In this document: positions 55,822 through 63,878 of the stretch, piece by piece | Layout of the letters: each line of letters begins with the position of its first letter | Numbering within the stretch: position 1 is the first letter of the stretch | NCBI RefSeq assembly: GCF_014206945.1 | Contig: NZ_JACHON010000003.1 | Location: 186,001 to 250,000, forward strand | From: Gracilibacillus halotolerans | GTDB lineage: Bacteria; Bacillota; Bacilli; Bacillales; Amphibacillaceae | Length of the DNA: 64,000 nucleotides | Direction of reading: 5' to 3' | Made by a program: the position numbers and the translations under genes | The notes under the pieces: generated by a model | Database searches by the model: none | Told to the model about the DNA's origin: nothing | Seen by the model: the letters and a program-made list of their open reading frames with translations, nothing else

Positions 55822-55953
55822 CACCATCTCCTATCTCAATAACGCTTGCTTATGGAAAAATTTGCAAAACAACAATGATACTACTCATGAATAATTTTTC
55901 TTTAATTACAAAAGTCTAGTAGGAGTAAAACATAAATAGAAGGAGCAATTCCT

Positions 55954-56832
55954 ATGAAAAAAGTAATGTCGAACAAGCTGGTCATTGCGTTATATGTTCT
56001 ACCGGCTCTCTTTTTGATAACGGCAGTTATCTATGGACCGATGATACTAACTGGATATTATGGTTTGATGGATTGGACCGGGATTGGGGAAATGACCTTT
56101 ATAGGTTTGGATAACTATAAAGAATTAATTGTCGATGCAAGATTTTGGGATAGTGCATGGCATTCATTACTACTTGCAATTTTCTCGACACTTAGTTTAG
56201 CAGTATATCTAACTATCTCTCTTATATTGGCAGGGAATATTAAAGGATCAAATTTACTAAGAAAAATTTATCTAATTCCAATGCTTATGTCATCTGTTGC
56301 GATAGCACAACTTTGGATTAAGATTTATGACCCGAACAACGGTATGTTAAATAGCGTTTTGAAAATGTTCGGTGTTGAAAATCCGCCAGCATGGTTAGCA
56401 GATCCTAAATATGTATTAGCAGCTATTATCATTGCGATTTTATGGCAGTATGCAGGTTTCTATATCATTATTTACTATGCAGCTCTAAAAGGGGTTCCAA
56501 CCGAACTAGAAGAAGCTGCGAAAATAGACGGTGCAACACCTTTACAAATTGCCTACAAAATTAAGGTACCTTTAATTGCAGGCGTTATTAAAGTGACAAT
56601 TGTACTTGCGATTGTTGGTTCATTGAAATACTTCGATTTAATTTATGTTATGACAGGCGGGGGACCAAACGGTTCAAGTGAAGTTATCGCATCTTATATG
56701 TATAAAAAAGCATTTGATACGTACCAGTTTGGTTACGGTAGTGCAGTAGCTTTCTTCTTATTAATAATTACGCTTGTAGTAACATGGATTACACGAAAAT
56801 TCACAGCGGACGACGAAGAAGTACAATATTAA
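55954..56832 (+). CDS. ABC sugar permease (CUT1), YesMN-linked
   Basis: 292 aa, six membrane helices, EAA loop LEEAAKIDGATPLQIAYKIKVP. ATG with GAAGGAG upstream. First permease of the third importer; pairs with the next gene product. Confidence 0.93.
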   Translation: MKKVMSNKLVIALYVLPALFLITAVIYGPMILTGYYGLMDWTGIGEMTFIGLDNYKELIVDARFWDSAWHSLLLAIFSTLSLAVYLTISLILAGNIKGSNLLRKIYLIPMLMSSVAIAQLWIKIYDPNNGMLNSVLKMFGVENPPAWLADPKYVLAAIIIAILWQYAGFYIIIYYAALKGVPTELEEAAKIDGATPLQIAYKIKVPLIAGVIKVTIVLAIVGSLKYFDLIYVMTGGGPNGSSEVIASYMYKKAFDTYQFGYGSAVAFFLLIITLVVTWITRKFTADDEEVQY

Positions 56833-56850
56833 GGAAGGGAAGATTCTGTT

Positions 56851-57714
56851 ATGGCATCGACAACACAGCCTGTCGAAAAAAGAAGTATTGCTTCTAGAAT
56901 CGGTATGGTTTTACTATATATAGCATTAGGAATCGTTGCGGTATTCCAAATATATCCGCTTATATGGCTCTTTATTTTCTCACTAAAAACAAACACAGAA
57001 GTATTTGGTAATTCACCATTTGCCTTGCCTGAAGATCCACGATGGGAAAACTATGTGCGTGCGTGGACCGATGGTAATATAGATATGTATTTCTTTAACA
57101 GTGTGTGGATAACAGCAGTTTCAGTTATTGCAACTGTTCTACTAGCAAGTTTTGCAACATTCGCAATTACGAGAATGAACTGGAAATTAAGTAAACCGGT
57201 ATTAGGTTTGTTTATGATAGGTTTAATGGTACCGATCCATTCTGCCATCATTCCTTTATTCTCTTTCTACAACGATATGGGATTAATTAATCACCCATTA
57301 TCACTGATTATTACGTATACAGCGTTTAACTTACCGATTACAATAATGATTTTACTTGGTTTCTATATAACACTTCCGAGAGAAATTGAAGAAGCGGCAG
57401 TAATGGACGGTGCTTCTATTCACCGTATGTTCTTCCAAATTACTTTGCCAATGACTTCACCAGTAATTGCAACAACTGCGATCATTAACATGATTTATAA
57501 CTGGAACGAATTCGTTTTTGTTAACACGTTTATCAGTTCAGATAAATGGAAAACATTAACGGTAGGTATTAACAACTTCGTAGGACAATATTTAACAGAC
57601 TGGGGAGCAATTGGTGCTACTTTAATTATTAGTATCGTTCCTATCCTAATTGCATTCCTAATTCTGAGTGACCGTATAGTAGAAGGTATTGCTGCGGGCT
57701 CAGTAAAAGGTTAA
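56851..57714 (+). CDS. ABC sugar permease (CUT1), YesMN-linked, second subunit
   Basis: 287 aa, six membrane helices, EAA loop IEEAAVMDGASIHRMFFQITLP, C-terminal VEGIAAGSVKG. ATG with GGAAGGG upstream, 18 bp after its partner. Followed by the deacetylase gene 19 bp later. Confidence 0.93.
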   Translation: MASTTQPVEKRSIASRIGMVLLYIALGIVAVFQIYPLIWLFIFSLKTNTEVFGNSPFALPEDPRWENYVRAWTDGNIDMYFFNSVWITAVSVIATVLLASFATFAITRMNWKLSKPVLGLFMIGLMVPIHSAIIPLFSFYNDMGLINHPLSLIITYTAFNLPITIMILLGFYITLPREIEEAAVMDGASIHRMFFQITLPMTSPVIATTAIINMIYNWNEFVFVNTFISSDKWKTLTVGINNFVGQYLTDWGAIGATLIISIVPILIAFLILSDRIVEGIAAGSVKG

Positions 57715-57733
57715 TAAAAGGGTGAGAGATCCA

Positions 57734-58330
57734 ATGATGGAGCGATTTCCGACATTGCAAAAGAAAATAGCACTTACTTTTGACGATGGCCCAGATCCAA
57801 CTTATACGGAATCCATTCTTGAGATATTAGAGAGAGATAACGCAAAAGCAACCTTCTTTATGATTGGAGAACATATTGAGAAATATCCAAAGATTGCGAA
57901 GAAGGTTGCTTCTAAAGGACATGAGATAGGGAATCATACGTTTCATCATCGGCATTTAACAGAGCTAACGAAAAAAGAAATCGAAGAAGAGATAGCTCGA
58001 ACAGATCAGAGTATTCGTAACGTAACAAATGAAGAAACCGTATCTTTTCGCCCGCCTTTCTTTGACTGGGACGACAAAGTAAATGAAGTAGTGAAACAAT
58101 TTTCCTATCCTGTTATTAGCGCAACAAATCTCTCCGCAAAAGATTGGGAAAGTCCCGGGACAGATTGGATCGTTAATGAAACGAAGAAGCAAATAAAACC
58201 TGGTAGTATCTTCATTTTCCACGATGGTCTTGGTGAGAGGTCACAAACAGTAGAAGCTGTGGACCTATTATTAGGGGAATATGCAAGAGACTATCAGTTT
58301 GTTACAGTACGTGAGCTTCTAGAAGAATGA
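57734..58330 (+). CDS. Polysaccharide deacetylase (CE4, NodB domain) without signal peptide
   Basis: 198 aa, essentially one NodB domain. Motif 1 TFDDGPD (Asp17, Asp18), motif 2 HTFHH (zinc His68 and His72), motif 3 RPPFFDW (Arg106), and HDG (His163). Removes N- or O-acetyl groups from sugars. Unlike most CE4 enzymes it has no signal peptide or membrane anchor, and it is the last gene of an importer operon, so it probably deacetylates the imported oligosaccharide in the cytosol. ATG at 57734 chosen from AGGGTGAG upstream; GTG at 57722 overlaps that site. Confidence 0.88.
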   Translation: MMERFPTLQKKIALTFDDGPDPTYTESILEILERDNAKATFFMIGEHIEKYPKIAKKVASKGHEIGNHTFHHRHLTELTKKEIEEEIARTDQSIRNVTNEETVSFRPPFFDWDDKVNEVVKQFSYPVISATNLSAKDWESPGTDWIVNETKKQIKPGSIFIFHDGLGERSQTVEAVDLLLGEYARDYQFVTVRELLEE

Positions 58331-58364
58331 AAAAACAATTGGTTTTAAGCAACCAATTGTTTTT
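58331..58364. terminator. Bidirectional terminator after the deacetylase gene
   Basis: 14-bp perfect stem AAAAACAATTGGTT/AACCAATTGTTTTT, loop of 6; T run on both strands. Confidence 0.92.
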
Positions 58365-58383
58365 TATATTGTTCCTATGCACA

Positions 58384-58611
58384 TTAGGGTAATAACTGAT
58401 AGCGATAAGCTTTTGTAACGATTTCTGCTCGAGTTTTCGCATTGAGCTTTTTACCAATTGAAGCGATGTGTATCTTTACATCTTTTTCTGTTTTGTTTAA
58501 ATGCTGAGCAATTAGTTGATCGGGATATTCCCTGGCGATTAAACGCACCATTTCTCTTTCTATACTAGAAAGATTGGCCTCTTTCAAAAACACCTTTCCA
58601 TCACCTTTCAT
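58384..58611 (-). CDS. Stand-alone LuxR/GerE-type HTH protein
   Basis: At most 75 aa and consisting almost only of a LuxR-type HTH (LSSIEREMVRLIAREYPDQLIAQHLNKTEKDVKIHIASIGKKL, then AKTRAEIVTKAYR). It has no receiver domain. The start is unclear: the ATG at 58611 has no good site; AAAGGTG precedes in-frame codons near 58587. It lies 119 bp after comA and is transcribed in the same direction, so could be part of the com transcript. It may compete with or assist ComA at DNA, an inference. Confidence 0.65.
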   Translation of the reverse strand: MKGDGKVFLKEANLSSIEREMVRLIAREYPDQLIAQHLNKTEKDVKIHIASIGKKLNAKTRAEIVTKAYRYQLLP

Positions 58612-58730
58612 TTACGCTTTTACATGAGAGGATAAATTCGGGTATTTCATTTGAAAGTTAAATTCGTGAGGTTAGAAATACCTTCATAACAGTCTAAAGA
58701 TATCTTCCTAAAATATCGTCGTTAAAGCAT

Positions 58731-59375
58731 TTACAGTAAAACTTCAGGAATGATATTCAATTCCTTAGCTTTCCATATCATCTCTGTACGAGACTGTACA
58801 CCCAGCTTTCCAAAAAGCTTCGTTAAATACCTTTCCACATTCCGTTTACTCATATGAAATTGAGTAGCAATTTCTTCATTACTATGGCCCTTAGCAACGT
58901 AATAAAGAATATTTTCTTCAAGCTCTGTTAGTTTAATATTCTTATCTTCTTCTAACGTAACTTCTTTTTCTACTCTTCTTAATTGCGCGAGTAATTCAAT
59001 CGGAATAACAGCTAAACCTTCAACCGCAAGCCATATTGTACGGATTAATTGTTCTCTTGTATACGTTTTGCTAATAAAGCCTGCAACTCCTGCGTCAATT
59101 AAATAATTGAAATGGGTAGTTAAACTATGGATAGTGAAAATGAGAATTTTGGCATCCGCTTTTAGCTGCATCAGTTCTTTTGTCAGTTCAAGTCCATTTT
59201 TTTCAGGCATATTTAAATCAATTAAGTAGACGTCATAATTTTTTTCATTTATTCTAGCTTCATAATCCTTTAAAGATATAGCAAGATCAACAGAGAACTG
59301 TTCTTCGTTCTCTAATAGCTTTTTTGTACCCTCTCCTACGATAGGATGGTCATCAATCACGAGTATATCGATCAC
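58731..59375 (-). CDS. comA: ComA-like response regulator (NarL/FixJ family)
   Basis: 214 aa, exactly the length of B. subtilis ComA. Receiver: Asp8-Asp9, phospho-acceptor Asp53 in LIDLNMPEKNG, Thr in FTIHS, Lys in ISKTY. C-terminal LuxR HTH (LTELEENILYYVAKGHSNEEIATQFHMSKRNVERYLTKLF). GTG at 59375 with AAGGTGAT upstream. Directly after comP, separated by ~20 bp. As output regulator of ComX signalling it would control density-dependent genes (competence, surfactant or exoenzyme genes in relatives). Confidence 0.88.
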   Translation of the reverse strand: MIDILVIDDHPIVGEGTKKLLENEEQFSVDLAISLKDYEARINEKNYDVYLIDLNMPEKNGLELTKELMQLKADAKILIFTIHSLTTHFNYLIDAGVAGFISKTYTREQLIRTIWLAVEGLAVIPIELLAQLRRVEKEVTLEEDKNIKLTELEENILYYVAKGHSNEEIATQFHMSKRNVERYLTKLFGKLGVQSRTEMIWKAKELNIIPEVLL

Positions 59376-59395
59376 TATTATCACCTTGACTTTTA

Positions 59396-61636
59396 TTAGA
59401 TTGGTATACGAATATGAACAGATAATCCATTATTATTTGTAAACTGTATGCTGCCGTCTAAACTGTATACACGCTCCTCAATTCCTCTAATACCCATCTG
59501 TTTATAATCATTTTTATTCACTTCTTGTAAGCCTATCCCATCATCTTTATAAAGAATGAGTAATTCTCTGTTCTCACGACGAATGATAAGTTCAATATGG
59601 TTTGCTTGTGAATGCTTTGTCGCGTTGGTTAGTAATTCTTGTACGATTCGATATACAGCTAAAACATGGTCTTCACCTAAGTCTTTAAAAACATCTTCTC
59701 CCATGTTAACATCTAAAGCTATATTACAGCGAAGGCGGAACTTACTATATAGTTCGTCTAGGGCACTATCCAATCCGAATTCCGATAAAAAGGCTGGATA
59801 AAGCTCATGTAACGTCTCGCGGATCGTATAAATAATATCCAATATTTCTTCCTCAGCTTCTTGAAGCTGAAGTTGATGTTCCTTATTTGGTGTATTCGTT
59901 TGAATATCATGAATTTTTCGATTAAGAGAAATTAAATCCTGTAAGAAACTATCGTGTATGTCATTTGCTAACCGTCTATGCTCTTTTTCCGATATATTAA
60001 ACAGTAGCTTAGACAACCATTTCGACTTTGAGCGCAAATTATTAAGCTCATTTATCGTGTCTTCAAGCTTCCGTATATTTTCCAAAGCAATACTAGTAAA
60101 ATAAGCTAAAGCAGAAAGCCAATCGTTTTGTTGTGTACTCATAAGGGAAGTCTTTCTCGTTCTTTTACCTAAAATGGCGTAATAAAATTCTTGTTCTTCA
60201 CCTACGATAATCATGAGATTCGTCTGATATTGAATTACTTGTCCAATCTTCAATGGGTTTTTCAAAATTTTCTTATTGAACTCAGCATCTAATTTATCAT
60301 GTGAACATACTATTGGATGAAATTTGGATACAGATACTGTTGTCAGATTAGAGAGTTTAATCACTTCTCTTAATTCTCTTTGAGCACTTTTTAATATGTC
60401 ATCCTTAGTCGTTAACTTTTTCAAAACCTCACTAAAGCGATATAAACTATTTGGATAGTTTTCGTAATCAACGAATAGGTTTGTCTTTAATGCACGATCT
60501 AAATATCCTTTAAAGGATAAAAATAAGATAATCGTGATAAAGGTAATGATAAAAAATCTTAAAATGCCTATAACTGTTTGATTTTGCTCAGCTAACAAAT
60601 AAAAGCCACTGGTAATACATAGTGCAGGGACCAGGGAAATTAATGAGAAATAAGGCAGTCTGTTTAATGTTAACTTCATTTGATAAAGCTTGTCAGACGC
60701 TAATAAATAGAGATAAATAGCAGGCATAGTAATAATAAACATAGTAGCTATTTCAGCTTTAATTATCCCTTTGCCAAGTAATATATCAGGGATACCATAG
60801 AGTAAAACAAAAGGTGTTAGTGCAATTAAAAATGAATAAAACAACCATCTAAAACTGTCTTTTGCTTGAATACTTTTTATAGTTGTATAACCATTTAATA
60901 ATATTAAAATAATGATAAGGACTATAAAGAGAAATGTAATCAGTAAAGAACTACGTGACAATGTTAAAGATAGGCTACTTAGTACACTACCTATGACAGC
61001 TAGAGAGTATAGAAAATAAATTACCTTTTTTGAAACCCATTTAAAATCTAACTCAGCGAAATAATGAAATATAAAATGGATAAATAGAACAGGTGCAAGC
61101 AAAAAAGTAATTGGTAGAAGCAGTTCACCACTCAGTATAAGCTTAGTGTTTAAGCTTGCACTTATATAACAGAAACTAATGACGTTAAACAAAATTATAA
61201 GAATAGATGTACTTTGCTTCTCAATTCTTTGTTTAATTAACAAATAAGAAAAAAGAAGGTTCATTAAAAAATAGGCTAGAGGGAAAACGAAATAGAAAAT
61301 GTATTGAGCGGTAAGTGCTGTGCTGCCACTTATGTCATACGTTATGAGCTCTCCATCTCTTTTAACGGTAATTGTTTCCGCCTTTTCAATTCTAAAAAAA
61401 TTAGAGGCTATTGCATTGTTATCAGGCGTTTCTCCGTCAATGAAAACAATTTCTTCCCCGTTAACAATTCCGCTATCCCAGCCCCAGCCTAGATCACTGA
61501 AACCGTCTGTTATATAAGTGTCCCCGTCCTTAGCTAGATGAATCCCAATATAAGGAGTGAGATTCTGATAAGCTAAGAACGAGAATAATAGTATAAATAC
61601 TATTAGAAAGAAAGTATATTTCTTTCTTTGAATCAT
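59396..61636 (-). CDS. comP: ComP-like sensor histidine kinase
   Basis: About 746 aa. N-terminal membrane helix (~8-25), an extracytoplasmic PDZ-like segment (~30-105; WGWDSGIVNGEEIVFIDG), eight or so further membrane helices (~115-385), a GAF-like region, then HisKA_3 with phospho-His561 in LANDIHDSFLQDL and ATPase motifs (VQELLTNATKHS; DDGIGL; GIRGIEERV). Same plan as ComP. ATG at 61636 overlaps the comX stop (ATGA), so it is coupled to comX; a TTG at 61648 is the alternative. The membrane region should bind the modified ComX. Confidence 0.88.
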   Translation of the reverse strand: MIQRKKYTFFLIVFILLFSFLAYQNLTPYIGIHLAKDGDTYITDGFSDLGWGWDSGIVNGEEIVFIDGETPDNNAIASNFFRIEKAETITVKRDGELITYDISGSTALTAQYIFYFVFPLAYFLMNLLFSYLLIKQRIEKQSTSILIILFNVISFCYISASLNTKLILSGELLLPITFLLAPVLFIHFIFHYFAELDFKWVSKKVIYFLYSLAVIGSVLSSLSLTLSRSSLLITFLFIVLIIILILLNGYTTIKSIQAKDSFRWLFYSFLIALTPFVLLYGIPDILLGKGIIKAEIATMFIITMPAIYLYLLASDKLYQMKLTLNRLPYFSLISLVPALCITSGFYLLAEQNQTVIGILRFFIITFITIILFLSFKGYLDRALKTNLFVDYENYPNSLYRFSEVLKKLTTKDDILKSAQRELREVIKLSNLTTVSVSKFHPIVCSHDKLDAEFNKKILKNPLKIGQVIQYQTNLMIIVGEEQEFYYAILGKRTRKTSLMSTQQNDWLSALAYFTSIALENIRKLEDTINELNNLRSKSKWLSKLLFNISEKEHRRLANDIHDSFLQDLISLNRKIHDIQTNTPNKEHQLQLQEAEEEILDIIYTIRETLHELYPAFLSEFGLDSALDELYSKFRLRCNIALDVNMGEDVFKDLGEDHVLAVYRIVQELLTNATKHSQANHIELIIRRENRELLILYKDDGIGLQEVNKNDYKQMGIRGIEERVYSLDGSIQFTNNNGLSVHIRIPI

Positions 61637-61797
61637 TTTGGATACCAATAGTCCAGTTCAGATAAGAATGGTTTCTTTAAAACTTCCATAATCGCTTTAC
61701 TTTCTTGTTTGCTTACACCTAGTAGACTAGCTTTGCCTTCCTTTACTTTTTCCATCAAATCGGGATGCTGTGAAAGATACTGAATAGTTGCTTGCAT
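61633..61797 (-). CDS. comX: ComX pheromone precursor
   Basis: 54 codons: ATG at 61797, TGA at 61633-61635, preceded by TAGGAGGT eight bases upstream. The N-terminus (MQATIQYLSQHPDLMEKVK) and the GKASLLGV-x6-E core match ComX precursors, and the C-terminus PFLSELDYWYPK carries a Trp (Trp51) four residues from the end, the site isoprenylated in known ComX. It overlaps comQ by 71 bases and comP by four, the classic comQXP arrangement. The mature pheromone would be the last ~6-12 residues with a prenylated Trp. Too short for standard ORF cut-offs and easily missed. Confidence 0.9.
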   Translation of the reverse strand: MQATIQYLSQHPDLMEKVKEGKASLLGVSKQESKAIMEVLKKPFLSELDYWYPK

Positions 61798-62698
61798 CAA
61801 TATGACCTCCTACTAATTTTTTTAAAATTATTTTAGCTTTTGGATGTATCGCTAAGGAGTCTATTTTTTTAGCAGCTTCTTCATAGAGAAGCTGAATTCT
61901 CACTTTGGTATACATAATTGCACCATAGTGTTCTAATTCTTCTAAAACACTATCTTTTGCTTGGAGTAGATGCTCATACGTAAGCTCACCACTATAATAC
62001 TGCGAAATATAGTTAGTTTGACTTGAGTTTAGCATATATAGTGCTGGTAATGACCGCTTTTTCTGAGCTAAGTCACTCCGTGTTTCCAAAGCTTGTATGC
62101 CCTGAATATCGTTATTCATTTGAGCTATCATTCCTATTGCCTCACCATAGGATCTAACGATGTTTAGATGGTTGCATTTTGCATAGATTGCACCAGCTAA
62201 ACAAGCGAGAGCAGTTAAGGAACCGGACTTATTACGAATCATTTCCATATAAGTAGCTTCATCTTGGATATGGTTTGTTAAGTCCTTGTGTTGCCCTTGA
62301 ATAGACTTTGGCAGAAGTTCATGCACCATTTGTAGTACTTCCTTCGAATGGTCGCCGATCATTTTCAAACTCATCACGAGTAAACCACTGCAAATGTTTA
62401 ACACGACTGCTTGGTTCTCTTTTCTCCAAGGCGCATCGTCATTGTCTTGATCCTCAAGGTCATCGTAGATATCTGCAGTTAAAATGATCATTTCAATTCC
62501 AGCTGCTAAAGAATAAATATCTTTGCGTGATCCATTGAATATAAAGTGGTGCAAGATGGTAAGTTCAGAAAATAGTAAATTACTAGTCTTATGTTGATAT
62601 AATAAGAAGTTTTCTACTATTTGTAATATTTCTTTCTCAGAGAAGAATTCGCTACAATATTCTAATTGTTTTTGTAAGATAAATTCCTTCAATGGCAT
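61727..62698 (-). CDS. comQ: ComQ-like isoprenyl transferase for ComX
   Basis: 323 aa polyprenyl-synthase fold. First aspartate motif DDLED (Asp79, Asp80, Asp83) intact and the second degenerate (NNDIQ), as in ComQ. KSGSLTALACLAGAI is the helix typical of the family. It cleaves or modifies and prenylates ComX at Trp in the membrane-near cytosol. Short or no ribosome site (GGATGG). Leader of comQ-comX-comP-comA. The last 71 bases also encode comX. Confidence 0.88.
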   Translation of the reverse strand: MPLKEFILQKQLEYCSEFFSEKEILQIVENFLLYQHKTSNLLFSELTILHHFIFNGSRKDIYSLAAGIEMIILTADIYDDLEDQDNDDAPWRKENQAVVLNICSGLLVMSLKMIGDHSKEVLQMVHELLPKSIQGQHKDLTNHIQDEATYMEMIRNKSGSLTALACLAGAIYAKCNHLNIVRSYGEAIGMIAQMNNDIQGIQALETRSDLAQKKRSLPALYMLNSSQTNYISQYYSGELTYEHLLQAKDSVLEELEHYGAIMYTKVRIQLLYEEAAKKIDSLAIHPKAKIILKKLVGGHIDASNYSVSFTASRFDGKSKGRQS

Positions 62699-62805
62699 CC
62701 ATCCAAGTTAGTTTTATTTATTTTTAGTATACAATGTTTAGGAAATTTGAGCTATACATGATGATAGATTCTATTGAGTAATTCATAGAGGTAAAAGAAA
62801 CATCC

Positions 62806-62848
62806 GGAGCTGCAATACAATTAGGTAAAACGCAGCTCCAATTTAATT
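62806..62848 (+). terminator. Hairpin with T tract upstream of comQ
   Basis: GGAGCTGC (62806-62813) pairs with GCAGCTCC (62832-62839), followed on the plus strand by AATTTAATTTTTTTC. No gene precedes it on this strand; it may end an antisense or leader RNA. Confidence 0.5.
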
Positions 62849-62875
62849 TTTTTCATAGAGGGGAGAATAAATTAA

Positions 62876-62974
62876 ATGAAACTCAAGCTGTCAGTCGATT
62901 GGGGTAAATCGACTCATAAAGTTTTGCAAGATTTGGCATTTCAGCAATGTTTTTCGAGTGGTAACACACAGTAA
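62876..62974 (+). CDS. Possible 32-residue peptide divergent from comQ
   Basis: ATG with GAGGGGAG ten bases upstream opens a frame of 32 codons ending TAA (62972). Sequence starts MKLKLSVDWGKSTHKVLQDL and contains a single Cys. No family recognised. Right after it, AGGGGGGAG precedes a 17-codon hydrophobic frame that would start with ATT (63001). Either small genes or a decayed gene, such as an insertion-sequence remnant. The rest of the 544-bp gap (62699-63242) shows only the two hairpins. Confidence 0.3.
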   Translation: MKLKLSVDWGKSTHKVLQDLAFQQCFSSGNTQ

Positions 62975-63185
62975 AACTTTTTGGTCAGGGGGGAGTTACC
63001 ATTCAAAAAAGACTGCTATTTTTACTAATGTTAATAACCACTAATAAGAGATAATGGTACTAGAAGAAACATTAAATGAAAATACCTACTTAGTAATCCC
63101 TCCTTTTCTTTTTTTAATGTTTCTGCTTACAATTTAATTCTACAATACGTATTAATGAATGTAACCGCCAAGTTATGTCGGTTAA

Positions 63186-63202
63186 CCGCCAAGATTTGGC
63201 GG
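63186..63202. repeat. Short hairpin with direct repeat, 3' of the second DUF624 gene
   Basis: CCGCCAA-GAT-TTGGCGG is a perfect 7-bp hairpin; AACCGCCAAG also occurs at about 63163, 21 bp upstream. It lies 40 bp past the DUF624 stop; no T tract on that strand. Confidence 0.5.
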
Positions 63203-63242
63203 ACAGCATTACTTTTTTGGTAATACTGTTGTAAATTGGCAC

Positions 63243-63878
63243 TTAATTCGTCTGTTCCTCTTCTTTTTTCTTTAGAGCTTCTTGTTTTTCGGCAATTTTC
63301 ATGAAAGCATGGTAGCAGGTACCCATGATAATAAAACCGAGAAAACTAGCGCCAAAGAAAAATAGTAACCCTGATAATGAAAACATAATATACGTAGAAA
63401 CAACGATACCTAAAATCATTAATACATTGTGAAACGGATGAATCAGCATCACAAGAAAGGCGTTTTTCCATATATCTTTCATTTTAGCCTCATAGTGTAC
63501 AAAAGCTGGGATTACATATAAAAGAGTTAAAGCGATAACGAGCATACCAAAATAGAGTGGTATTTTAGCCCACTGTGCAAATGTTGAGTCGTTCAATTGC
63601 ATAAACTGTAGATTTATCCAGAACAAATAAGAAATGACAGCGAAAATTAATCCTATCCCATTTGCTTTCCAAAAGTCTTTTTTGAATAATTCCCAAAATG
63701 TTTTAAACACTGGTAAATCAACGTCTCCACGTAACCATTTCCGAATAATTGCAAACATCGCAACAGTAGCAGGAAATAGGCCAAAGACCCCTAAACCTAA
63801 AATAGTGAAAGCAATCCATAATAGATTGACATAAGCAAATCGGGTAATCCATTCTGTAACGGCAAATAAACCTTTCAT
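63243..63878 (-). CDS. DUF624 (YesL-like) membrane protein, second copy
   Basis: 211 aa with about six hydrophobic segments, conserved WITRFAYVNLLWIAFTILGLGVFGLFPA and IIRKWLRGDVDLPVFKTFWELFKKDFWKAN. A charged Lys/Glu tail ends the protein. ATG with GGAGAAT upstream. Paralogue of the DUF624 protein at 21 kb. Relatives lie beside YesM/YesN and carbohydrate genes, so a related cluster probably lies upstream, beyond the window. Confidence 0.86.
   Translation of the reverse strand: MKGLFAVTEWITRFAYVNLLWIAFTILGLGVFGLFPATVAMFAIIRKWLRGDVDLPVFKTFWELFKKDFWKANGIGLIFAVISYLFWINLQFMQLNDSTFAQWAKIPLYFGMLVIALTLLYVIPAFVHYEAKMKDIWKNAFLVMLIHPFHNVLMILGIVVSTYIMFSLSGLLFFFGASFLGFIIMGTCYHAFMKIAEKQEALKKKEEEQTN

Noticed and set aside
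55259-55827. Antisense frames over the third binding-protein gene
   Set aside because: Opposite strand of a well-supported lipoprotein gene; Leu/Gln/His-rich translation typical of reverse frames.
61304-61517. Two plus-strand frames opposite the comP N-terminal region
   Set aside because: Antisense to the conserved PDZ-like part of comP and without ribosome sites.
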